Assembly: GCA_934481515.1 (NCBI GenBank)
Contig: CAKSPO010000002.1
Coordinates: forward strand, 1 to 64,000
Length of the DNA stretch: 64,000 nucleotides
From: an uncultured Eubacteriales bacterium
Lineage (GTDB): Bacteria; Bacillota; Clostridia; Oscillospirales; CAG-272
Direction of reading: 5' to 3'
Of this stretch, positions 53,540 through 63,185 are shown piece by piece (the stretch's first letter is position 1; each line of letters opens with the position of its first letter). The notes beneath the pieces were generated by a model, which made no database searches, had not been told where the DNA came from, and worked only from the letters and a program-made list of their open reading frames with translations. The translations under genes and the position numbers were made by a program.

Positions 53540-55123
53540 ATGAACAAACTGGAACAGGAAATCAACCGTCGGCGGACATTCGCCATCATATCACACCCGG
53601 ACGCAGGAAAAACAACCCTGACGGAGAAGTTTCTCCTCTACGGAGGCGCAATTCAGACCGCAGGTGCCGTCAAGGGAAAGGCATCCGACCGTCACGCCGT
53701 CTCCGACTGGATGGAGATGGAAAAGAAAAGAGGAATTTCCATCACCTCCTCGGTCATGCAGTTTGAATACGAGGGATATTGCATCAACATTCTGGACACG
53801 CCCGGACACCAGGACTTCTCCGAGGACACCTACCGGACGCTGATGGCGGCGGACAGTGCGGTCATGGTCATTGATGCCGCAAAAGGAATCGAGCCGCAGA
53901 CGCGCAAGCTTTTCCGGGTCTGCGCACGCCGGCACATTCCGATTTTCACCTTCATCAACAAAATGGATCACGAATCGCGGGATCCGTTTGATCTGTTGGA
54001 CGAGCTGGAAAAGGAATTCGGCATCGGAACCTATCCCATGAATTGGCCGATCGGATGCGGCGTCGGATTCAAGGGCGTTTATGACCGGGATGGCCATAAA
54101 ATTCTCGCGTTCGGCGATTCGCACCGCGGCAGAGACCGTCTGTCCTCCATCGACTGTGACATCCGCGACACCGAAAAAATGGACGAGCTGATCGGCTCCT
54201 ATGCCCGCGAGGAGCTGACGGAGCAGGTAGAACTGCTGGACGGTGCCTGCTTTGACTTTGATCTGGAAAAGGTACGAAACGGTCAGCTCAGCCCGGTATT
54301 CTTCGGCTCGGCACTGAACAATTTCGGCGTGGAATTCTTCCTGGAGCATTTCCTGAAGATGACCACCGCCCCCCTGCCGCGGCAGGCGGGTGATCACCTT
54401 GTAAGTCCCTTTGACGACCATTTCTCCGCGTTCGTGTTCAAAATTCAGGCAAACATGAACAAGGCGCACCGCGACCGCATTGCATTTCTCCGCATTGTTT
54501 CCGGCAGATTCGACCATGACCGGGAATATTATCACGTACAGGGGGGAAAAGAACTGAAGCTTTCCCAACCCCAGCAGATGATGGCGCAGGAGCGCTCCAT
54601 CATTGAGGAAGCATACGCCGGCGACATCATCGGCGTGTTTGACCCCGGCATTTTCTCCATCGGAGACACAGTGTGCGAAAAGAACAGCAAGGTTGAATTT
54701 GAAGGCATCCCAACCTTCGCGCCCGAATGCTTTGCCATGGTGGAGCAGATCGACAGCATGAAGCGCAAGCAGTTTGCCAAAGGCATGAGCCAGATTGCTC
54801 AGGAAGGCGCTATCCGCATTTTCACCGAACCGAACGGCGGCTTGGAGCGCGTCTATGTCGGCGTGGTCGGCATGCTGCAATTTGATGTTCTGGAATCCAG
54901 GATGAAGTCGGAATACGGCGTCACCTATCGGCAATACGGACTTCCCTATCAGTATATCCGCCGCATTTCCAGCGAAACCGATCCTGCAAAGCTTCACCTG
55001 TTTGATGTCAAGTGGGTGCGGGACTTCCGCGGGAATGACTTTCTGCTCTTCAACAGCGAATGGCACATCGCGCATACGCTGGAAAACAACGAAGGGCTGG
55101 AGCTTACGGAGTTCGGAACCTGA
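53540..55123 (+). CDS. prfC: Peptide chain release factor 3
   Basis: A 527-residue GTPase that recycles RF1/RF2 after termination. G1 SHPDAGKTT, G2 RGISITSS, G3 DTPGHQDF, G4 NKMD and the RF3-specific C-terminal domains (FKIQANMNKAHRDRIAF region and the GMLQFDVLESRMKSEYGV segment) are present. ATG at 53540 is chosen because it starts the conserved MNKLEQEINRRRTFAIISHPD; weak TTGCAA/TAAAAT promoter elements lie about 65 bp upstream. Confidence 0.95.
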   Translation: MNKLEQEINRRRTFAIISHPDAGKTTLTEKFLLYGGAIQTAGAVKGKASDRHAVSDWMEMEKKRGISITSSVMQFEYEGYCINILDTPGHQDFSEDTYRTLMAADSAVMVIDAAKGIEPQTRKLFRVCARRHIPIFTFINKMDHESRDPFDLLDELEKEFGIGTYPMNWPIGCGVGFKGVYDRDGHKILAFGDSHRGRDRLSSIDCDIRDTEKMDELIGSYAREELTEQVELLDGACFDFDLEKVRNGQLSPVFFGSALNNFGVEFFLEHFLKMTTAPLPRQAGDHLVSPFDDHFSAFVFKIQANMNKAHRDRIAFLRIVSGRFDHDREYYHVQGGKELKLSQPQQMMAQERSIIEEAYAGDIIGVFDPGIFSIGDTVCEKNSKVEFEGIPTFAPECFAMVEQIDSMKRKQFAKGMSQIAQEGAIRIFTEPNGGLERVYVGVVGMLQFDVLESRMKSEYGVTYRQYGLPYQYIRRISSETDPAKLHLFDVKWVRDFRGNDFLLFNSEWHIAHTLENNEGLELTEFGT

Positions 55124-55142
55124 TTTTCTCTGAAAGGACCCG

Positions 55143-56267
55143 ATGCCCATGAAAAAACAATTTCGCCTTCTCGCCCTTCTTTTCTCTCTCCTGTTTGTTT
55201 TGACCTCCTGTGCGCTTCCCGGTGCGGGAACCGGTACCGGAAGCACCCCCGCTTCCTCCGTCACGGAGGGGAACGGCGCCACTCCCCTGCCGTCCGGCGC
55301 ACAGTTCGAGGTGCATTTTATCGACGTCGGACAGGCAGATGCCGCCCTCATCCTTTGCGACGGAAAAGCAATGATGATCGACGGAGGAAACGCCGCAGAC
55401 AGCAGTCTGGTCTATACCTATCTGAAAAAACGCGGCATCACCCACATTGATTATATGATCTGCACGCACGCGCATGAGGATCATGTCGGCGGACTTCCCG
55501 GTGCACTGCGCGCCGCCACGGTCGGTGTTGCAATGGCACCCGTCACCGAATACGACAGCCGCGCCTTCCGCAACTACGTCTCCGCCGTCGAAAACCAGGG
55601 AAAAACGCTGACCGTACCACAGGCGGGCGACCGGTTTTCGCTCGGTTCCACAGAGGTCACCGTGCTGGGTCCCGTCAGGGAATATACCGAAACCAATAAC
55701 ACCTCCATCGTCCTGCGGGTCGTGTTCGGATCACTTTCCTTCCTCTTTACCGGAGACATGGAGCGCGACGCGGAAGCAGATCTTCTGGATGCCGGAGTAT
55801 CGGTCGCATCCACGGTGCTCAAGGTCGGACATCACGGAAGCAATACCTCCACCTCCTACCGCTTTCTGCGGGAGGTAGACCCGACCTACGCAGTCATCTC
55901 CGTCGGAAAGGACAACAGCTACGGACATCCGAACGAAGAACCGCTCTCCCGGCTCCGGGATGCGGACGTTACGCTTTACCGTACCGACCTTCAGGGTGAC
56001 ATTGTCTGCCGAAGCAACGACGGCAAAACGCTGACCTTTCAGACCTCGAAAAACAGCTCCGTACCGACCAACCCGACCGAGGACTCCCGAACGGAATCCG
56101 ATACCGCTGCGGCATCGGAATATGCGTTTGTCGGAAATGCCGAGACCAAGAAATACCATCGTCTGACCTGCTCGTCCCTCCCTGCCGAAGACAAACGCTG
56201 CTATTTCATCACCGAGGAAGAGGCGCAACGCGCGGGCTACACCGCCTGCAAACGGTGCCTGCCGTAA
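55143..56267 (+). CDS. MBL-fold lipoprotein with C-terminal Ada-like metal-binding domain
   Basis: A 374-residue lipoprotein: signal LLALLFSLLFVLTSC with lipobox, a Ser/Thr/Gly linker, an MBL domain (THAHEDHVGG, ETNNTS, FTGDME, KVGHHGSNTST) of the ComEC type, and a C-terminal 40-residue zinc-binding-like domain of the Ada N-terminal type (KYHRLTCSSLP ... YTACKRCLP). The Ada-like unit (Cys-x2-Cys at the end, HxxxC before) is often attached to secreted nucleases. Together this suggests a surface nuclease or nucleic-acid-binding protein. ATG 55143 or 55149 both fit AAAGGA. Confidence 0.87.
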   Translation: MPMKKQFRLLALLFSLLFVLTSCALPGAGTGTGSTPASSVTEGNGATPLPSGAQFEVHFIDVGQADAALILCDGKAMMIDGGNAADSSLVYTYLKKRGITHIDYMICTHAHEDHVGGLPGALRAATVGVAMAPVTEYDSRAFRNYVSAVENQGKTLTVPQAGDRFSLGSTEVTVLGPVREYTETNNTSIVLRVVFGSLSFLFTGDMERDAEADLLDAGVSVASTVLKVGHHGSNTSTSYRFLREVDPTYAVISVGKDNSYGHPNEEPLSRLRDADVTLYRTDLQGDIVCRSNDGKTLTFQTSKNSSVPTNPTEDSRTESDTAAASEYAFVGNAETKKYHRLTCSSLPAEDKRCYFITEEEAQRAGYTACKRCLP

Positions 56268-56282
56268 TGCGCCCTGAGCACA

Positions 56283-56335
56283 AATACCAAAGGAGCCTGC
56301 ATCGCTTTTTGCGATGCAGGCTCCTTTTGGTATTT
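56283..56335. terminator. Terminator between MBL lipoprotein and recR
   Basis: GGAGCCTGCATCGC and GCGATGCAGGCTCC form the stem core (longer with flanking A/T pairs: AATACCAAA...TTTGGTATT), serving both converging transcripts. Confidence 0.85.
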
Positions 56336-56395
56336 TAACACTTCAGAAAGCAGACAGACCGGTAAAGATGCCGCCGCAAAAGCGATGCATCCGGT

Positions 56396-56995
56396 TCAGA
56401 CCTCCCGCCGTCCCTCCAGTGCCCGGAACAGCGTCACTTCATCGGCATACTCCAGATCCGCTCCCACGGGAACGCCGTACGCCAGACGGGTCACACGGAT
56501 TCCGGACGGACGAAGCAAACGGGACAGATACAGCGCCGTCGCCTCTCCTTCCACGGTCGGGTTGGTTGCCACGATTACCTCCCGGACATCCTCCGCTTCC
56601 ACACGGGAAAGCAGTTCCCGGATCTTCAGCTGATCCGGTGTTACCCCGTTCATCGGAGAAATCAGACCATGGAGAACATGGTAAACGCCGTGATATTCCC
56701 GAACCTTTTCCATGGCAAGCACCGTCTTGGCATCGGAAACCACGCAGATGACCGAATGATCGCGCGTTTCATCCGCACAGATCCGGCACACCGGAAGATC
56801 GGTCAGATTCTGACACACGGGACAGAGGTGAATCTTGTCCTTGGCATCCAGAATCGCCTGCGCAAATTCCGCCGCCTCCTCCCGATCCATTTCCAGAACG
56901 GAAAAAGCCAGACGCATTGCGGACTTCTTTCCGACTCCCTGAAGCCTGCCGAATTTTTCGGCAAGCACCCGGAGCGGTTCCATATATTCCGCCAT
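56396..56995 (-). CDS. recR: Recombination protein RecR
   Basis: A 199-residue repair protein that works with RecO/RecF to load RecA. HhH motif (GRLQGVGKKSAMRLAF), zinc finger CPVCQNL ... CRIC, and a Toprim domain (ICVVSDAKTVLAME, VIVATNPTVEGEAT) are in order. Directly follows ybaB with a five-base gap, as in most bacteria. Confidence 0.96.
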   Translation of the reverse strand: MAEYMEPLRVLAEKFGRLQGVGKKSAMRLAFSVLEMDREEAAEFAQAILDAKDKIHLCPVCQNLTDLPVCRICADETRDHSVICVVSDAKTVLAMEKVREYHGVYHVLHGLISPMNGVTPDQLKIRELLSRVEAEDVREVIVATNPTVEGEATALYLSRLLRPSGIRVTRLAYGVPVGADLEYADEVTLFRALEGRREV

Positions 56996-56999
56996 CGAC

Positions 57000-57347
57000 T
57001 CAGAAAAGTCCCGGCAGATTCATCGGACCGGTAATCTTGTTCAGCTCTGCATTGTTGGTGTCGTCCACCCGCTTGATCGCCTCGTTGACCGCGGCAACCA
57101 GCAAATCGGAGAGCGTTTCCATATCGTCGGGATCCACAATCTCCGGCTTGAGGTCAATGGAAAGGATTTCTCTTTTGCCGTTGATTTTCACGTTTACGAC
57201 ACCGCCGCCCGCGGAAACATCATACTCCCGCTCGTTCAGTTCCTCCTGCTTTGCAGCCATATCCTCCTGCATTTTCTGTGCCTGACGGATCATTGCCTGC
57301 ATGTTCTGCGCGCCGCCGCCCATTCCCTTCGGAATATTTGCTCTCAT
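57000..57347 (-). CDS. ybaB: Nucleoid-associated protein YbaB/EbfC
   Basis: A 115-residue DNA-binding dimer: MRANIPKGMGGGAQNMQAMI with a glycine-rich N-terminus, amphipathic helix and EYDVSAGGGVVNVKINGKREILSIDL core. Located between dnaX and recR as usual. Confidence 0.95.
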   Translation of the reverse strand: MRANIPKGMGGGAQNMQAMIRQAQKMQEDMAAKQEELNEREYDVSAGGGVVNVKINGKREILSIDLKPEIVDPDDMETLSDLLVAAVNEAIKRVDDTNNAELNKITGPMNLPGLF

Positions 57348-57398
57348 GACTTTCTGTTCTCCTTACAAATTACAAAAATAATATTGATCCGATCCGTC

Positions 57399-59012
57399 TC
57401 AGCGGTCCTCGGTCACTTCCCCGATAATCTCGTCAATTGCGGATCCGGCAGCTTTCTTTGCCGCCACCTCAAAACGGAGTTCCCGTTCGCCGACCTCCCG
57501 CTGAAGAACCGCCGAGAGCGCCATCCGCAGCTGATCGCGGGATTCGTCCTGCTCCATCATCCGCATGGAAAAATCATTGTCGAAGCGGACAATTACATTG
57601 CCGTCTTCGGTCGTAAAAGCCCGTGCGGCTTTGACAAAGCTTGCCACCATCGGAGCGCTTCTTCCCAGCCGCTCCACCGCATCCAACCAGTTTTTCACCG
57701 GCCGGAGCACCTGTCGCGCGTCTCCCGTCGTTTTCGGTGCATCGGGCACTGCGGCACCTTTTTCGGAGCTTGCAGGCTGTGCTTCCGGTATTCCGGAAGC
57801 TTTTTTTGGCTTTTCCGCCGGAACGTCCGCAGACTCCGGTACACGCGGTGACTGGCTCGTCCGACAGGTCAGCATGGCATCCTCCAGCTTTGCAATCCGG
57901 GAAACCAATGCTTCGGGTGAGGTGTCCAGCGTCTCGTCGCACATCCGGATCAGCGTCATCTCTGCCACCACACGCTTGACGGCGTTCGCCTTCTGCATGG
58001 CAAACAGTGCGTCCTCCAAAAGCCTGCAATGGTACAATAGCGTTTCCTTGCGGAATTTCCCTGCCAGTGTGAAAAGCTGTGTCGCTTCCTCCCGTGTCAG
58101 GTCGAGATACGCCTCCGCAGACTTGGTGGTCCGGCAAACGAGCATATCTCTCCAGAGAGAAATCAGATCCTGCCAGAAAACCGACAAATCCTTGGATGAG
58201 CGTACCACGCTGTCAATCTGCGAGAATAGCGCGTCATAATTCCGCTCGGTCACGGCTTCCGCCGTGGCAAGCACGGCACCCCGGCCGACCAGACCGACCG
58301 CATCCTCTACGGTCGCAACCGTCACCTGACGACTGACACCGGCGCAAAGCTCTAAAAGGCTGATCGCATCCCGCATGCCGCCCTGAGCAAGTCTCGCCAG
58401 CATCCGCGCGGCATCCGGCTCCAGACCGATTCCTTCCTGCTCTGCGATATAGGTCAGCCGCGCAATCAGCGCGTCAACGGAAATCCGCCGGAAATCAAAC
58501 CGCTGGCAACGGGAAATGATGGTCGCCGGAAGCTTTTGCAGCTCCGTGGTTGCAAGAATGAAGATTACATGCTCCGGCGGCTCCTCCAGAGTTTTGAGCA
58601 ACGCGTTAAACGCGCTGACCGACAGCATATGCACCTCGTCAATGATATACACCCGGTATTTCAGCTCGGACGGAGAGTATACCACCTCGTCCCGGATATC
58701 CCGGATGTTATCCACACCGTTGTTGGATGCGGCATCCATTTCCAGCACATCGGTTGCCGCTCCGCTGTCAATCGCGCGGCAGGCGGCACAGACCCCGCAG
58801 GGATTTCCCCCCGCCGGGTGCTCACAGTTGACCGCTTTGGCAAGGATTTTGGCACAGCTGGTCTTTCCGGTTCCTCTGGAACCGCAAAAAAGGTACGCAT
58901 GGCTGAAGGCACCGTGCTCCGCCTCATAGCGGAGCACGGAAGTAATGTGCTCCTGCCCGTAAACCTCGTCAAAGGTCTGCGGCCGCCATTTTCTGTACAG
59001 CGCCTGATGCAT
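57399..59012 (-). CDS. dnaX: DNA polymerase III subunits gamma and tau
   Basis: A 537-residue clamp-loader ATPase. Walker A GSRGTGKTSCAKIL, a zinc-binding CEHPAGGNPCGVCAAC, the SRC sensor region and a variable C-terminal tau part rich in Ala/Pro/Ser (residues about 385-450) that in other species binds DnaE/DnaB. No obvious programmed frameshift site (A6G) is visible, so only the long form may be made. Followed by ybaB-recR. Confidence 0.96.
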   Translation of the reverse strand: MHQALYRKWRPQTFDEVYGQEHITSVLRYEAEHGAFSHAYLFCGSRGTGKTSCAKILAKAVNCEHPAGGNPCGVCAACRAIDSGAATDVLEMDAASNNGVDNIRDIRDEVVYSPSELKYRVYIIDEVHMLSVSAFNALLKTLEEPPEHVIFILATTELQKLPATIISRCQRFDFRRISVDALIARLTYIAEQEGIGLEPDAARMLARLAQGGMRDAISLLELCAGVSRQVTVATVEDAVGLVGRGAVLATAEAVTERNYDALFSQIDSVVRSSKDLSVFWQDLISLWRDMLVCRTTKSAEAYLDLTREEATQLFTLAGKFRKETLLYHCRLLEDALFAMQKANAVKRVVAEMTLIRMCDETLDTSPEALVSRIAKLEDAMLTCRTSQSPRVPESADVPAEKPKKASGIPEAQPASSEKGAAVPDAPKTTGDARQVLRPVKNWLDAVERLGRSAPMVASFVKAARAFTTEDGNVIVRFDNDFSMRMMEQDESRDQLRMALSAVLQREVGERELRFEVAAKKAAGSAIDEIIGEVTEDR

Positions 59013-59015
59013 GAC

Positions 59016-59882
59016 TCAGATGCTTTGCACCGGCTCTGCCGCCAGCTTTCTGAGATAAGCAAGCCCCAACTCCAGCGCGGGAATGTTCTCCTCCGCACCC
59101 TCAAATTCAATGGAAAAGACCTTATCGTAGCCGGAGGAACGAAGGATTCTCACGCACTCCGCCACCGGCACGTCCCCGTGACCGACAATGGTACCGCGCA
59201 ACAGATTTCCGTTTGCGGTCTTGAAAAATCCCTCCGGGGTCGGCTCACCCGGACGCACCTTGCGGTACAAAAAGTCTTTGATATGTGCATGAACGGCATA
59301 AGGAGCCGCAATGCGGACGGAATCCATGGGGTTGGCATCGGCACAGAGGAAGTTTCCGATATCCACCAGCCAGCCGTAGTTTTTGTTGCCCACCGCACGG
59401 ATCAGTGTTTCCACGCGCTCCGGCTGCTGATAAATGTAGCCGTGATTTTCGGAGCAGGTGCGGATGCCCTTCTTTTCGGCGTATTCCGTAATCGTGCGGA
59501 TCCGCCCGGCAAGCACGGGAACCATTTCGTACCATGTTTTCCCTTCCGGCAGCTCCCAGCAGACATCATGCCGCATGCAGGGAACGCCCAATGCCTCGGC
59601 AGTATCCACACACAGGAAAAGCCGCTCCATTTCCTTTTCGATTTCCGGACTCAGAAGGTTGGCTCCGACCGTATAGGAAGCAATCGTCAGCCCAAGGGAA
59701 TCGCAAAGCTCCCGCAGTTCCTTTGCATACGCAACCGGATCCTTCGCCATCTCCGGTCTGATTTCCGTATATTCGATAGCATCAAACCCGATCTTTTTTG
59801 TCTGCCGGGTGATCTCCTTGAAATCACACCCGGTGGCTTTTCTGTATTTTTCAAAGCTGTAAGCACTGACACCGATTTTCAT
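59016..59882 (-). CDS. Sugar phosphate isomerase/epimerase family TIM-barrel protein
   Basis: A 288-residue AP-endonuclease-2-like TIM barrel (YTEIRPEMAK, CSENHGYIYQQP, WLVDIGNFLC, HAHIKDFLYRK, FSIEFEGAEENI), with metal-binding Glu/His residues at the ends of strands. Such enzymes isomerise ketoses or inositols. Its stop lies three bases before dnaX, so it is co-transcribed with DNA-replication genes, an arrangement without clear functional reason. Confidence 0.85.
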   Translation of the reverse strand: MKIGVSAYSFEKYRKATGCDFKEITRQTKKIGFDAIEYTEIRPEMAKDPVAYAKELRELCDSLGLTIASYTVGANLLSPEIEKEMERLFLCVDTAEALGVPCMRHDVCWELPEGKTWYEMVPVLAGRIRTITEYAEKKGIRTCSENHGYIYQQPERVETLIRAVGNKNYGWLVDIGNFLCADANPMDSVRIAAPYAVHAHIKDFLYRKVRPGEPTPEGFFKTANGNLLRGTIVGHGDVPVAECVRILRSSGYDKVFSIEFEGAEENIPALELGLAYLRKLAAEPVQSI

Positions 59883-59907
59883 AAGAAATATTCTCCTTTT
59901 TCCCCGG

Positions 59908-59951
59908 CAAAAAGAAAAAATGCCGGTGTTTTTTTACAGAAAAAGCACCGG
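59908..59951 (-). terminator. SRP RNA terminator
   Basis: CCGGTGCTTTTT and AAAAAAACACCGG pair, followed on the minus strand by CATTTTTTCTTTTTG. Confidence 0.85.
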
Positions 59952-60250
59952 ACTGCAAAACAAGACCATACACCTCAGAATCGAAAGTCGCTTCCACGCG
60001 ATTTTCGTACCCACTGCTCAGAACAGGCGTCCCCGCGGCACATCGGGGGAATCACTTAATGCTGCTTGGTTCCCCACCTGACATGGTTCGTAAGCCTCGA
60101 TTGCGCAGGACCCATTCCTCAACACAGCAGATACGCATCCTTCGTAAAAGGTCGTCCCTCAAAAGAGGACTCCACCCCTGCTGTAGCGGATTTCAGGTAC
60201 AGGGCTCCGCTGCTTCCCCGGCTGGTATGGTCTCGTTTCACAGTCCGATA
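59950..60250 (-). ncRNA. ffs: Signal recognition particle RNA, long form with Alu domain
   Basis: The minus strand contains GTCAGGTGGGGAACCAAGCA followed by GCATTAAG (plus about 60055-60090), the conserved SRP S domain with GGAA-type tetraloop that binds Ffh. The 5' GGACTGTGAAACGAGACCAT and 3' end (ATGGTCTTGTTTTGCAGTCC) pair over about 20 bp. At 300 nt it is the long Firmicutes type with an Alu domain rather than the 100-nt 4.5S form. Directs membrane proteins to the translocon. Confidence 0.93.
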
Positions 60251-60258
60251 CCAAGAAT

Positions 60259-60287
60259 AGTATAGCAGATTTTCTTCCGTTTTGCAA
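60259..60287 (-). promoter_or_regulatory. SRP RNA promoter
   Basis: Minus strand TTGCAA (60282-60287), 17-bp spacer, TATACT (60259-60264). Confidence 0.85.
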
Positions 60288-60346
60288 TAGCAATTTGAAA
60301 AATTTTTAAGATAAAAAATCCGTTCCCGGAAACTTTTCTTCTGCGG

Positions 60347-60375
60347 TTGACGAGCGGGAAAAACTATGCTAAAAT
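60347..60375 (+). promoter_or_regulatory. Promoter of the DUF5662 gene
   Basis: TTGACG (60347-60352), 17-bp spacer, TAAAAT (60370-60375). A 100-nt leader follows without clear structure. Confidence 0.7.
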
Positions 60376-60473
60376 AAAAGTCCGATGAAAGCATACAATT
60401 TCATCTTTAATCTTGAAAATGACCGAAGTATCTGAAGACAGACGAAACATCCCAAGCCGGAGGAACACGACCG

Positions 60474-61049
60474 ATGTGGCACCCATGGAAGCATTTTTGC
60501 ACCATTACCCGTCACCGTCACTGCGTCATTGCCCACTGCTATCGCGTGGGCATCGGAATGCAGGGACTTTTTCACGACCTTTCCAAATACTCTCCCACCG
60601 AATTCCGGCGCGGAGCAAAATATTATCAGGGGACACGCAGTCCCAATGAACGGGAACGGGAGCTGTTCGGTTATTCCGCGGCATGGCTGCATCACAAAGG
60701 CAGGAACCGCCACCACTTTGAATATTGGAACGATCTGAACATGCAGACCAAAAAATATGAACCCGTAAAAATGCCGATGCGCTATGTAAAGGAAATGTTC
60801 TGCGACCGCGTCGCCGCCGGAAAGATTTACTGCGGAAAATCCTACACCGACCAGAACCCTCTCTCTTACTTTCTGCGCGGGAATGCCCGGCAGAAGATGC
60901 ATCCGGAAACGGCGGATCTGCTGGAGGAGTGGCTCCGGATGCTCTCGGAAAAGGGAGAAAAGGAAACCTTCCGCCACATCCGCGAAATTCCGAACCGCTC
61001 CGATTACGGAACTCCCTTTTCTCCGTCCGCTCCTTCAAAAAACAACTGA
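60474..61049 (+). CDS. DUF5662 family protein (HD-like)
   Basis: A 191-residue protein with HDLSKYSPTEF and HHKGRNRHHFEYW, an arrangement of His/Asp pairs seen in DUF5662 and resembling HD-domain metal sites. No characterised function; a phosphohydrolase role is only inferred from the HD-like pattern. GGAGG lies 11 bases before the ATG. Monocistronic. Confidence 0.8.
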   Translation: MWHPWKHFCTITRHRHCVIAHCYRVGIGMQGLFHDLSKYSPTEFRRGAKYYQGTRSPNERERELFGYSAAWLHHKGRNRHHFEYWNDLNMQTKKYEPVKMPMRYVKEMFCDRVAAGKIYCGKSYTDQNPLSYFLRGNARQKMHPETADLLEEWLRMLSEKGEKETFRHIREIPNRSDYGTPFSPSAPSKNN

Positions 61050-61274
61050 AAAACGCTCTTTTTCGAAAATGCAACCGCCGGTTGACAAAATTCCAAGCCG
61101 AATGGATAGACTTTTTCACCGTTTTCTGTTATTCTGAACCTATCCCAAACGGAACGTCCGCGCGGAAGATGTCCTCAGAAGGTGCCCCTCCTGTGCGGGC
61201 AACATTCTCAGCGGGAAGCATCCCGCACTGACAATATCCCGTTTGGGAAATTCCCTCAAAGGAACCATACTTTT

Positions 61275-62369
61275 ATGATGAATCTTTCCGAAAAAATCAT
61301 GTTTCTGCGAAAGAAGCAGGGCTGGTCGCAGGAACAGCTGGCGGAAAAGCTTTCCGTCTCCCGGCAATCCGTTTCCAAATGGGAAAGCGGGCAGAGCCTG
61401 CCGGAAATCGACAAAATTCTGCAAATGAGCGAATTGTTCGGCGTGACGACGGATGAATTGCTGAAAGATGAATCCGACCACCTCCGGACGCCGGGAGAAG
61501 AGGAAAAATCGGCATCCGGTGATTTTACCTCTCACATGTCCGGAAAAGCCGGCGAAAATGACCCGGTTTCTTCCGAAAGCTACTATATGCCGGACAACGA
61601 AAGCATATGGAATCGCCTTTCCAACGCGCGTCGGCAAGGATTCATTACGGCGCTGGCAACCTCGCTTTGCATTTTTTCGCCGGCTCCTCTGATCACGCTT
61701 GCGGGGATTTCGGAAACCGGTCGTTTTTCGGAAAACGCCGCCGCGGGTATCGGAATTACGGTGTTGCTCCTGCTGGTTGCCACTGCGGTCGTGCTGTTCA
61801 TTTATGCCGACGGGATCGGCAAAAAACTCCCCCTCCCGACGGATCATCCGATCCGTCTTCCAAAGCAAACCGAGGCGGAGCTGAAAGGTATTTATGAAAA
61901 ATTCAACCGCCGCCAATTGTTCATGACCGCGGCGGGAACGCTTCTCTGCGTCATCTGTCCTCTTCCCCTGATTCTTTCCGCTTCTCTGGAATCTCCCGAC
62001 CGGATCATAACTTCCATGGTTGGTCTTTTGCTTCTGATTGTTGCTTTTGCGGTCTTTTTCTTCATTTTTCCGACCTTTACGGGCAAGGTGCTCCGGCATC
62101 TGCTCAACTGTCGCACGGCAGAGGATCGGGAGGACGACATGGAGGATGCGGAAGATGACACTTTCTCCGGCGACGTGGCGGAGGATGTACAGAAATACCG
62201 TTCGGCGCAAAAGCTCATCTCCGGATTGTTCTGGCCGCTGGTGACTGCGGTCTATCTGCTGATCTCCTTTCTGACCAATGCATGGCATGTCACATGGATC
62301 GTCTGGCCGGTCGCCGCCTGCATCGACTCTGCCCTGAAAGCATTTCTGCGCTATCGCTATCTCCGCTGA
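61275..62369 (+). CDS. XRE regulator fused to a membrane domain
   Basis: A 364-residue protein. Residues about 1-65 are a well-formed XRE HTH ([34 protein letters not shown]). After a hydrophilic linker come about five to six transmembrane helices, the last in a conserved [16 protein letters not shown]...[16 protein letters not shown] region. Many Firmicutes have this HTH-plus-membrane arrangement; its ligand is usually unknown. Two adjacent ATGs (61275, 61278) are possible. Ends in its own terminator. Confidence 0.85.
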   Translation: MMNLSEKIMFLRKKQGWSQEQLAEKLSVSRQSVSKWESGQSLPEIDKILQMSELFGVTTDELLKDESDHLRTPGEEEKSASGDFTSHMSGKAGENDPVSSESYYMPDNESIWNRLSNARRQGFITALATSLCIFSPAPLITLAGISETGRFSENAAAGIGITVLLLLVATAVVLFIYADGIGKKLPLPTDHPIRLPKQTEAELKGIYEKFNRRQLFMTAAGTLLCVICPLPLILSASLESPDRIITSMVGLLLLIVAFAVFFFIFPTFTGKVLRHLLNCRTAEDREDDMEDAEDDTFSGDVAEDVQKYRSAQKLISGLFWPLVTAVYLLISFLTNAWHVTWIVWPVAACIDSALKAFLRYRYLR

Positions 62370-62433
62370 CAGAGAGGTGTATCTGTTACTTTTTTGTCAT
62401 CGTTTATTCACGGTTTATTCCATTTAAAACAGC

Positions 62434-62482
62434 AAAAAGCGATATTCCGACGGCAAAAACCGCATCGGAATATCGCTTTTTC
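62434..62482. terminator. Terminator after the XRE-membrane gene
   Basis: AAAAAGCGATATTCCGA and TCGGAATATCGCTTTTT form a 17-bp stem. The remaining gap to 62623 has AT-rich filler (repeating AAAATC-type words) and no gene. Confidence 0.85.
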
Positions 62483-62622
62483 GTTTGATCGGAATTTTCA
62501 CGGAAAATCCAGCCGTTTTCCGGCAGCATCAGAGGCAGAATCTCCGAAAAAATCAAAGATACGGTCTCTGAAAAATCGAAGGCACCATCTTTCAAAAAAT
62601 CAAAACTGCAATCTCGGAAGAA

Positions 62623-63156
62623 TCAGAGATACGGATCCCGGCGGAACAGGACATTGTACTGGTCCGCGATGCTGTTCCATGTTACGGCATCCGTATTCCC
62701 GCTTGCCGGGATGGCGTTCGCACGCTGAAATGTTCGGACTGCCGTCTGCGTCTGTGTGTCGTAATCGCCTGTCACCTGCTGACCTTCCAGAAAGTCATAG
62801 CTGACTCCCAGCTCCCGCAGCATGTATTGCAGAACGGTCACGGCAAATCCGCTCCGTCCCAATGTCATCACGGTCTGCTGCACGGTGTACGGAAAAAAGG
62901 CGACCGAGGTCGGCGGAGCATGCTCTGCCCTGGACGCGCGGTAAGCGGAATACAGCAATTCCCACGTCTGTTGATTGGCGCGTCCGGTGACGGGGAGCCC
63001 GTTGGCGCGCTGAAATTCCCGCAGAGACTGTTCGGTCGTACTTCCGAAAATTCCGTCTACCGGCGGGGACGTCATCCCCGGGTTGTGGTAGGCGAGCTGG
63101 CGAAGATACCGCTGCAGATTTTCCACGGTGATTGCCGATGTATTTGTTTCCGGCAT
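62623..63156 (-). CDS. Peptidoglycan-binding repeat protein
   Basis: A 177-residue protein with two PG_binding_1 repeats (VDGIFGSTTEQSLREFQRANGLP and TGDYDTQTQTAVRTFQRANAIP; each about 70 residues). There is no signal peptide or catalytic domain. It follows a larger relative with more repeats. Proteins of this kind are found in sporulation or cell-wall structures of Clostridia. Confidence 0.82.
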   Translation of the reverse strand: MPETNTSAITVENLQRYLRQLAYHNPGMTSPPVDGIFGSTTEQSLREFQRANGLPVTGRANQQTWELLYSAYRASRAEHAPPTSVAFFPYTVQQTVMTLGRSGFAVTVLQYMLRELGVSYDFLEGQQVTGDYDTQTQTAVRTFQRANAIPASGNTDAVTWNSIADQYNVLFRRDPYL

Positions 63157-63185
63157 TGCTTGTGATTCTCCTTTCCGTTTGGTCT

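Noticed and set aside
57399..59012. Programmed -1 frameshift in dnaX producing gamma and tau
   Set aside because: No A6G-type slippery site with a downstream stem is visible in the expected region.
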